Positions 57,977 to 64,000 of a stretch of DNA of 64,000 nt are shown here, piece after piece. The notes below the pieces were generated by a model, which did no database searches, had not been told where the DNA came from, and saw only the letters and a program-made list of their open reading frames with translations. Position numbers and translations under genes: made by a program. Within the stretch, counting starts at the first letter, position 1. Each line of letters opens with the position of its first letter. This DNA is from Butyricicoccus faecihominis (GTDB lineage Bacteria; Bacillota; Clostridia; Oscillospirales; Butyricicoccaceae): the NCBI RefSeq assembly GCF_024462775.1, contig NZ_JANGCE010000015.1:1-64000 (forward strand), read 5' to 3'.

Positions 57977-58039
57977 CTCGAAATATATTTATATTTCTAT
58001 TTTATAATAATAAATCCAACAAAGGAGATGCTATTTAGG

Positions 58040-58996
58040 ATGGGGAATCATTTGAGCAAACAGCTTGCACAAACCATGTATAGAGACATGTACAAGATCC
58101 GCCGGTTTGAGCAGGAAGTATTTGAGTTTTACAAAACCGGCCGCATGGCCGGTCTGGCGCATCTTTATATCGGCGAAGAGGCAGTTGCCGCCGGCGCCTG
58201 CGCGGCCATCGACTTCCGCGACTTCATTGGCTCCACCCACCGCGGACACGGCCATTTAATTGCGCGCGGCGCAGATATGAGCCGTATGATGGCAGAAATT
58301 TTGGGCAAAAAAACCGGTTACTGCAAAGGCAAAGGCGGATCAATGCACATTATGGCCATGGATCTCGGCATTCTCGGCGCCAACGGCATTGTCGGCGGCG
58401 GCATACCGATTGCCACCGGCGCCGGTTATAGCTGCAAATACCGCGGCACGGATCAGGTCGTACTCTGCTTCTTCGGCGACGGCGCGTCCAACGAAGGCAC
58501 ATTCCATGAGAGCGTCAACATGGCGGCGGCATGGGACCTGCCGGTTATATATATTATTGAAAACAATCTTTACGGCATCACGGTGGACAGCCGCCGAGTG
58601 ACCAAAGAGCATGATTTGGCCAAGCGCGCCATTGGGTATGACATTCCGGGCTATACCATCGACGGCAACGACGTGGCAGCCGTATATGAAACCGTTCGGA
58701 AAGCGGTGCAGGATGCGCGCGGCGGCAAGGGTCCGTCTATCGTGGAATGTAAAACTTACCGCCACCACGGTCACAACGGCAGCGATCCGGGCACCTATCG
58801 TCCGCCGGAGGAACTGGCTGCATGGAAAGCACGGGATCCGCTGGATCTTTTCAAGCAGAAAGGCTATCTGGACGAAGCGGAAATGCAGGCGATTCAGACA
58901 GAGGTGGACCAAGAAATTCAGGTCGCCTGCAAGTTTGCCGACGAAAGCCCGTATCCCGACGCCTCGGAACTAATGGACGATATTTTCTGCGATTAA
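58040..58996 (+). CDS. acoA: Acetoin/2-oxoacid dehydrogenase E1 alpha subunit
   Basis: A 318-residue thiamine-diphosphate subunit. The ThDP motif GDGASNEGTFHESVNMAAAWDLPVIYIIENN is complete, and IGSTHRGHGHLIARGADMSRMMAEILGKKTGYCKGKGGSMHI is characteristic of AcoA and related E1 alphas. ATG 58040 was chosen as the first residue of the family's usual MGNHLSKQ start; AAAGGAG lies 13 bp upstream. It forms an alpha2beta2 E1 with the next gene. Acetoin is the best-known substrate of such short clostridial E1s, but branched-chain or pyruvate use is possible. Confidence 0.88.
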   Translation: MGNHLSKQLAQTMYRDMYKIRRFEQEVFEFYKTGRMAGLAHLYIGEEAVAAGACAAIDFRDFIGSTHRGHGHLIARGADMSRMMAEILGKKTGYCKGKGGSMHIMAMDLGILGANGIVGGGIPIATGAGYSCKYRGTDQVVLCFFGDGASNEGTFHESVNMAAAWDLPVIYIIENNLYGITVDSRRVTKEHDLAKRAIGYDIPGYTIDGNDVAAVYETVRKAVQDARGGKGPSIVECKTYRHHGHNGSDPGTYRPPEELAAWKARDPLDLFKQKGYLDEAEMQAIQTEVDQEIQVACKFADESPYPDASELMDDIFCD

Positions 58997-59009
58997 GGAG
59001 GGGAATACA

Positions 59010-59999
59010 ATGAGAAAAATCTATTATCGCGACGCTGTTTTGGAAGCGATTGATGAAGAAATGGCCCGCGACCCGATGGTCATGATGATTGGCGAAGATA
59101 TCGGTGTTGGCGACGGCACATGGCGGTGCTCCAAAGGGCTATACGAAAAATACGGTGATCTGCGCATGAAGGATTCTCCCATCAGCGAAGCCGGCTTCGT
59201 TGGTATGGGCATCGGCATGGCTTTGACCGGTATGCGCCCCATTGTTGAAATCATGTTTTCTGACTTCATGCTGGTGGCAATGGATCAAATCGTAAACCAG
59301 ATGGCTAAGGTATGCTATATGTCCGGCGGACAGAAGGGCGCCCCGATGGTAATCCGCACGACGATCGGCGCGGGCCGCGCCGCCGCCGCCCAGCATTCGC
59401 AAAACTTAAACGCGGTGATCGCGCATTTCCCGGGCAGTAAAATTGTCATCCCCTCCGATGCATATACCGCGAAGGGGCTGCTCAAAACCGCGATTCGCGA
59501 CAACAACCCCGTTATTGTGGTGGAACACCGCAAGCATTACAGCATGGAATTCGATATGCCGGATGATGGGGACGAAAACCTGCTTCTGCCCATTGGCAAA
59601 GCCGCGATTGTCCATGAAGGCAATGATATTACCGTTGTGGCGAACTCTTTTCAGGTCGGCCAGTGTGTGAAGATCGCCAAGCGTTTATCCACAAAGGGGG
59701 TCAGCGTCGAGGTGATCGACCTGCGTACGCTGGTGCCGATGGATAAGGAAACCATCATCCAATCGGTCAAAAAGACCGGCAGGCTGCTGATCGTGGACGA
59801 AGGCTATACCAGCTTTGGCATCGGCGCGGAGATTTGCGCAGCCGTCCAAGAAAATGTTTTTTATGATCTTGACGCGCCGATTATGCGTCTGGGCGAGCCG
59901 GATGTTTCCATACCATTCAGCCCTGCGCTTGAAAAGCTGGTTGTTCCAAACGAAAAGACCATTCTTGCAGCCATTCAGAAGCTGGTACAGGGGGTATAA
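59010..59999 (+). CDS. acoB: Acetoin/2-oxoacid dehydrogenase E1 beta subunit
   Basis: A 329-residue transketolase-type E1 beta. YRDAVLEAIDEEMARDPMVMMIGEDIGVGDGTWRCSKGLYEKYGDLRMKDSPISEAGFVGMGIGMALTGMRPIVE and the AQHSQNLNAVIAHFPG loop are typical. It begins 13 bp after acoA with AAGGAGG upstream and ends 2 bp before the E2 gene. Confidence 0.93.
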   Translation: MRKIYYRDAVLEAIDEEMARDPMVMMIGEDIGVGDGTWRCSKGLYEKYGDLRMKDSPISEAGFVGMGIGMALTGMRPIVEIMFSDFMLVAMDQIVNQMAKVCYMSGGQKGAPMVIRTTIGAGRAAAAQHSQNLNAVIAHFPGSKIVIPSDAYTAKGLLKTAIRDNNPVIVVEHRKHYSMEFDMPDDGDENLLLPIGKAAIVHEGNDITVVANSFQVGQCVKIAKRLSTKGVSVEVIDLRTLVPMDKETIIQSVKKTGRLLIVDEGYTSFGIGAEICAAVQENVFYDLDAPIMRLGEPDVSIPFSPALEKLVVPNEKTILAAIQKLVQGV

Positions 60000-60001
60000 A
60001 A

Positions 60002-61333
60002 ATGGCAAAGGTAATCGTAATGCCTAAATTGGGCTATACACAGGACGAAGGACAAATCGCGCAGTGGCACAAGCAGGTTGGCGATAAGGTTGAAGCGGGA
60101 GAAGCGTTCTTTGACGTTCATACGGACAAGTCGGTCGTCACGGTTGAGGCCAGCTGCTCCGGCACCCTGTTGAAAATTGCCCTTGAGCCCGGAGAGACCG
60201 TTTCGGTTCTTACGCCGATCGCCGTTGTCGGCAGCGCGGACGAGGACGCGGATGCAATTTTAGCGAATTATGTGACCAAAACCGCGGCGGACGCGCAGGA
60301 CGACGCGGATCTCGACGACCTGCCGGAGGAACAGCCCACGGCAGAAGCGGCAGACGCTCCCGCGGAAAGCTTGAAACTGACGCCGCGCGCGCAGAAGTAC
60401 ATACAGGAAAATAACCTTGACTCCGCTTCTATCGCCGGGATCAAAGGCACCGGTTTCGACGGCGGCATTACGGAGCGGGACATCAAGGCATCGCCGCTTG
60501 CCCGCAAGCTCGCGGCCGCGCAGGGCGTTGCGCTGGACAGCCTGACGGGAACGGGCGCAAACGGCAAGGTGATGAAGGCCGACGTCGAACACGCCGCCGC
60601 TGCGCGGGCCATGCAATCGACCGAAACGCCCGACCTGCTGGTAGAAAGCGAAACGCCCTACAAGGGTGTGCGCAAGATCATTGGCGACCGCCTGTCCCAA
60701 AGCAAATTTACCGCGCCGCACCTATACTTCACAGATGGCGTGGATACAACCAACCTAACAGCTTTCCGCAAGCAGCTCAACGAGCAAGGAACCGTCAAGT
60801 ACGCGGTTTCTGACCTGTTGGTCATGGCGGCGAGCAAGGCGCTGCGCAAATTCCCGGGTATCAACTCCGCGCTGGTCAAGGATCAGATCATCACTTACAA
60901 AAGCACCAATATTGGCGTCGCTGTCGAGGGCGACAACGGTCTGATCGTGCCGGTCGTCAAAAACGTACAGTTTAAAACCCTATCCGATATCGCGACCGAG
61001 ACCCGCGATTTGATCGCCCGCGCCAAGCAGGGCCGCCTCTCGCCTGACGAGTACAGCGGCGGCACCTTCTCCATCTCCAATTTAGGCATGTTCGGCATCG
61101 GCAACTTTACCGCGATTATCAACCCGCCCGAGGCGGCGATCCTGTCGGTCAGTTCGGTCAGAAAAACGCCGGTTGTTATCACGGACGAAAACGGCGAGGA
61201 CGCTATCGCCATCCGCCCCATCATGAACATTCAGCTTTCGGTCGATCATCGCATCATCGACGGGCTTCTCGCTTCTCAGTTTGTCGAATATATGAAGCAG
61301 CTGCTGGAAAACCCAGTCGCCATTTTACTGTGA
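60002..61333 (+). CDS. acoC: 2-oxoacid/acetoin dehydrogenase E2 (dihydrolipoyl acyltransferase)
   Basis: A 443-residue E2. One lipoyl domain (residues 1-78) carries the lipoyl lysine in HTDKSVV (Lys43). Two consecutive E3/E1-binding domains follow: LKLTPRAQKYIQENNLDSASI...GITERDIKA (about 125-162) and SPLARKLAAAQGVALDSL...KVMKADVEHA (about 164-197). The catalytic domain ends with QLSVDHRIIDGLLASQF, with the active His and Asp in place. Two binding domains in one E2 chain are unusual. Confidence 0.92.
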   Translation: MAKVIVMPKLGYTQDEGQIAQWHKQVGDKVEAGEAFFDVHTDKSVVTVEASCSGTLLKIALEPGETVSVLTPIAVVGSADEDADAILANYVTKTAADAQDDADLDDLPEEQPTAEAADAPAESLKLTPRAQKYIQENNLDSASIAGIKGTGFDGGITERDIKASPLARKLAAAQGVALDSLTGTGANGKVMKADVEHAAAARAMQSTETPDLLVESETPYKGVRKIIGDRLSQSKFTAPHLYFTDGVDTTNLTAFRKQLNEQGTVKYAVSDLLVMAASKALRKFPGINSALVKDQIITYKSTNIGVAVEGDNGLIVPVVKNVQFKTLSDIATETRDLIARAKQGRLSPDEYSGGTFSISNLGMFGIGNFTAIINPPEAAILSVSSVRKTPVVITDENGEDAIAIRPIMNIQLSVDHRIIDGLLASQFVEYMKQLLENPVAILL

Positions 61334-61344
61334 GGTGAGCAGGT

Positions 61345-62730
61345 ATGATTTACGATTATGATATTGCAGTCATCGGCGGCGGTCCCGGTGGGTACGTCGC
61401 CGCCATCAAAGCGGCGCAGCGCGGCAAAAAAACCTGTATCATAGAATCCACTTACATTGGCGGCACCTGCCTGAACGTGGGATGCATCCCAACAAAGACA
61501 CTGATTAGGAGCGCCAATCTCCTCCACGAGGTCAAGGAATCTGCAAAATTCGGCGTAACCGGCGTTGCGGCGAATCAAATCGGGGTTGATATGAAAGCGG
61601 TACAGACGCGCAAGGAAGGCGTGGTCAAGCAGCTTACGCAGGGCGTCAAAAGCCTGTTGACTGCAAACGGCGCAAAAATCATAACCGGCTCCGCCCGCTT
61701 TATAGACGAGCACACCCTCTCCGTCGGAGACAATCAGATCACCGCCCAGTATTTCATTATTGCGACCGGCTCCACAAGCGTCATGCCAAGCTTTATCACG
61801 CTGGAAGGGGCCAATCATATTCTTACCAGCACGGAAATGCTTTCGCTCAACGCCCTGCCCCAGACAATCGCTATTATCGGCGGCGGCGTGATCGGTGTGG
61901 AGTTTGCATATTTGCTCCATAAAATGGGCGTTAAAGTCACCGTGATCGAGCTTATGGAGCACATTCTGCCCATGGTTGACCATGAGATCTCCGACCGTGC
62001 AAAAAAACGCCTGTCAAAGGACGGCGTCGTCTTTCATCTGGGCGCGCGCGTGGAAAAAATATGCGACGACGCGGTCCATTTTACCGTGGGCGCCGAAAGC
62101 AAATCCGTGAAAGCCGACATGGTGTTCATGGCGGTTGGCCGCGCGCCCTATACGGAAGGGCTAGACGCTGGAAAAATCGGTATTGCGTTTGAACGGAACG
62201 CGATCAAGGTCGATGCGCAGCTCCGCACCAATATCCCGCATATCTTCGCGATCGGCGACGTCAATGGCAAAGTGATGCTCGCGCACACCGCTTCGGCCGA
62301 AGCGGAAACGGTGGTGGACTGCATTTGTGGGAATGAAAAGTCCATGCGCTATGACCGTATCCCATCCTGCATCTATTTAGAGCCCGAGATTGCCTGCATC
62401 GGCCTGACAGAAGCACAGGCGCGCGAACAGTATGGCGACCGGATTCAGGTAGGCAAGTTTCCCGCCATTGCAAGCGGTAAAGCTCTGGTTGAGGGCGATA
62501 CCGACGGTATGTACAAGATGATTCTGCACGGCGAATACGGCGAGATTTTGGGCGCGCATTTCTATGGCCCGCATGCAACCGAGATGATCGCTGAAATCGC
62601 GCTGGCGATGCAGACCGAAGCCACTGCCGACGAAATCATCGACACCATCCATCCGCATCCGACGGTCAGCGAAATGATCCGGGAAACCGTGCTTGCCGCA
62701 TGGACGGGCAAAGCAATTCACAACCTCTAA
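61345..62730 (+). CDS. acoL: Dihydrolipoyl dehydrogenase (E3)
   Basis: A 461-residue flavoprotein disulfide oxidoreductase. The FAD site GGGPGGYVAAIKAAQRGKKT, the redox-active pair GGTCLNVGCIPTKTL, the NAD site GGGVIGVEFAYLLHKMG and the C-terminal HPHPTVSEM active base are all intact. It reoxidises the lipoyl groups of the preceding E2. There is no extra N-terminal lipoyl domain. Confidence 0.95.
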   Translation: MIYDYDIAVIGGGPGGYVAAIKAAQRGKKTCIIESTYIGGTCLNVGCIPTKTLIRSANLLHEVKESAKFGVTGVAANQIGVDMKAVQTRKEGVVKQLTQGVKSLLTANGAKIITGSARFIDEHTLSVGDNQITAQYFIIATGSTSVMPSFITLEGANHILTSTEMLSLNALPQTIAIIGGGVIGVEFAYLLHKMGVKVTVIELMEHILPMVDHEISDRAKKRLSKDGVVFHLGARVEKICDDAVHFTVGAESKSVKADMVFMAVGRAPYTEGLDAGKIGIAFERNAIKVDAQLRTNIPHIFAIGDVNGKVMLAHTASAEAETVVDCICGNEKSMRYDRIPSCIYLEPEIACIGLTEAQAREQYGDRIQVGKFPAIASGKALVEGDTDGMYKMILHGEYGEILGAHFYGPHATEMIAEIALAMQTEATADEIIDTIHPHPTVSEMIRETVLAAWTGKAIHNL

Positions 62731-62754
62731 CATGCCCATATGACTTGAGGAAGG

Positions 62755-63954
62755 ATGATCACTTTGCGTGCATTGCCTATGGAATATCAAACGCTTCCGT
62801 TGACCGCGGCTTATATTCTCCCAGCTTTTCGCGGAAAAAGCAAACCCATTGGCTTCCCGATCGCGCGGCATTTGCCCGCTCCCTCCATCACTCAAAACGC
62901 ATTTGTATCCGCATATTCCGACCTGTCCGCCGTTTGGATCGGTTGTTGTGAGAGCATGGGCGCATTATACGACCAGCTTCGTGCACTGCCGAAAAACACC
63001 TCGGTTCTGGGCATTGAAAATATCGGCGTTTTCTCGTGCGCCGAAACTCCCGCGCGTGCGGATGCGCTTCTGAAGCAATTCACCGGCCGCGATACGGTCG
63101 CGTCTGCGGAACCCGCGCTGCCGTACGGAGTCCTGCACGGACGCATTGCCGTAATCACCGGCGCAGCGCAAGGTTTCGGCAAGGGCATTGCGCAAGTGCT
63201 TCTCGATGCGGGCGCTTATGTCGTCCTGTCCGATATCAACCAGACAACGCTTGCCGCCACTGCACATGCGTTCTCGGAGCGGTATGGGCCGGACCGGGTT
63301 TATACCGTCATCGGAGACGTCTCCAGCGACGACGGCATCAGCCGGCTCTGTGAACAGGCGGTTTTGCATTACGGCGGTATCGACGTCATGCTCAGCAACG
63401 CGGGCATCGTCATAGCCGGCGATCTGGAAAACATGACTTCCGAGATCATGAAAAAGATATCAGATATCAATTATGTCGGTTATTTCCGGTGTGTCAAGTG
63501 CGCATCCCGCTTTATGAAAATTCAGTCGGCTTTTGATGCGGATTACACAGCTGACATTTTACAAATCAATTCGGTTGCCGGCCTTATTGGATATCAAAAA
63601 AATTTCGCCTACTGCGGCAGCAAATTCGGCGCGCTCGGCCTTACCGAGTGCTTTGCGAAAGAACTACTCCCCTATCGCATCAAGGTCAACGCCATATGTC
63701 CGGGCAATTATTATGACGGTCCCCTATGGAGCGATCCGGAAAAAGGCCTTTTTATCCAGTACCTAAAGGCCGGCAAGATCCCGGGTGGCAAAACCGTTCA
63801 GGATGCCATCGACTATTATATGCAAAAGGAACCGCTTCACCGTGGCTGCACCGCCGAAGACATTGCGCAAGCGGTCCTTTACTGCCTTGTTCAGCAGTTT
63901 GAAACCGGCGTCTATATCCCGGTGACCGGCGGCCTTGCAATGGGTTTCGTCTGA
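62755..63954 (+). CDS. SDR dehydrogenase with truncated aldolase-like N-terminus
   Basis: A 399-residue protein. Residues 125-399 form a short-chain dehydrogenase: NAD site TGAAQGFGKGIA, catalytic Ser in NSVAGLIG, Tyr and Lys in YCGSKFG, and the NAG motif LSNAGIV. This branch resembles sorbitol-6-phosphate dehydrogenase and the SDR half of class II aldolase-SDR fusions (RhaD type). The first 120 residues resemble the inter-domain segment of those fusions (SVLGIENIGVFSCAETPARADALLKQ) but lack the aldolase metal-binding core. ATG 62755 is close to GAGGAAGG; TTG 62764 or ATG 62779 may be the true start. It lies 24 bp after acoL. Confidence 0.75.
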   Translation: MITLRALPMEYQTLPLTAAYILPAFRGKSKPIGFPIARHLPAPSITQNAFVSAYSDLSAVWIGCCESMGALYDQLRALPKNTSVLGIENIGVFSCAETPARADALLKQFTGRDTVASAEPALPYGVLHGRIAVITGAAQGFGKGIAQVLLDAGAYVVLSDINQTTLAATAHAFSERYGPDRVYTVIGDVSSDDGISRLCEQAVLHYGGIDVMLSNAGIVIAGDLENMTSEIMKKISDINYVGYFRCVKCASRFMKIQSAFDADYTADILQINSVAGLIGYQKNFAYCGSKFGALGLTECFAKELLPYRIKVNAICPGNYYDGPLWSDPEKGLFIQYLKAGKIPGGKTVQDAIDYYMQKEPLHRGCTAEDIAQAVLYCLVQQFETGVYIPVTGGLAMGFV

Positions 63955-64000
63955 CTGTTTCTCTCTTCTCTCTTCGAATGACCAACCACAAGGAGCACTC

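Overview
The window looks like chromosome from a spore-forming Gram-positive anaerobe of the class Clostridia, probably an Oscillospirales butyrate producer of the Butyricicoccus/Agathobaculum kind. The lineage is an inference. It rests on SpoIVA, SpoVM and a SPOCS-LysM coat protein (sporulation), T-box and FMN riboswitches, the dxs-tlyA-nadK-argR-recN block, a 4-hydroxybutyrate to crotonyl-CoA module, and a fairly GC-rich host sequence with more AT-rich islands.

Layout. (1) About 1-5,900 is an integrated filamentous phage (inovirus). It has a Rep_trans initiator, pVI-like and pIII-like proteins, a Zot/pI ATPase, a signal-peptide-bearing major coat protein, two tiny pVII/pIX-like membrane proteins, a ssDNA-binding protein, small early genes and a divergent XRE repressor. 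Four copies of an unusual spaced palindrome (TGTNACACA...TGTGTNACA, three of exactly 65 nt and one of 54 nt) mark both ends and two internal gene junctions. No integrase is visible. (2) 5,900-7,220 holds two tandem RNase M5-like toprim genes. (3) 7,217-17,380 is housekeeping: FMN-riboswitch ribU, holA, a comEC with a degraded nuclease-like domain, a HIT protein, T-box alaS, a MATE transporter remnant and an SLH protein. (4) 17,399-21,366 is a MacB-type ABC export operon whose adaptor is internally duplicated. (5) 21,577-27,762 holds a small P-loop kinase, the spore-envelope genes (SPOCS-LysM, spoIVA, and a 24-residue spoVM that is easy to miss), a diguanylate cyclase and dut. (6) 27,858-32,459 is a two-component system divergent from a BcrA/lantibiotic-immunity-like ABC transporter.

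(7) 32,500-34,760 is a small decayed, AT-rich island beside tRNA-Pro(GGG). It has an unknown gene, a copper-amine-oxidase-domain pseudogene and three long perfect hairpins. (8) 34,787-43,240 holds tyrS and then the operon OLE RNA-oapA-dxs-tlyA-nadK-argR-recN on the minus strand. The roughly 730-nt gene-free stretch upstream of oapA is best explained as the large non-coding OLE RNA. (9) 43,696-50,361 is a catabolic operon: MBL-fold hydrolase, Zn-dependent alcohol dehydrogenase, IolB-like isomerase, 4-hydroxybutyrate dehydrogenase, 4-hydroxybutyrate CoA-transferase and 4-hydroxybutyryl-CoA dehydratase. (10) 50,517-56,711 is a complete branched-chain-amino-acid-type (liv) ABC importer with an AraC regulator upstream. 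(11) 57,001-63,954 is a GntR regulator divergent from a four-gene acetoin/2-oxoacid dehydrogenase complex and an SDR enzyme with an aldolase-like N-terminal stub. The window ends at a ribosome binding site (around 63,991) for a further plus-strand gene.

Regions 9-11 read as an imported-substrate catabolic district. The liv system brings in a substrate, the dehydrogenases and isomerase process it, and the products enter acetyl-CoA (aco complex) and crotonyl-CoA/butyrate (4HB module). The actual substrate cannot be read from the sequence.
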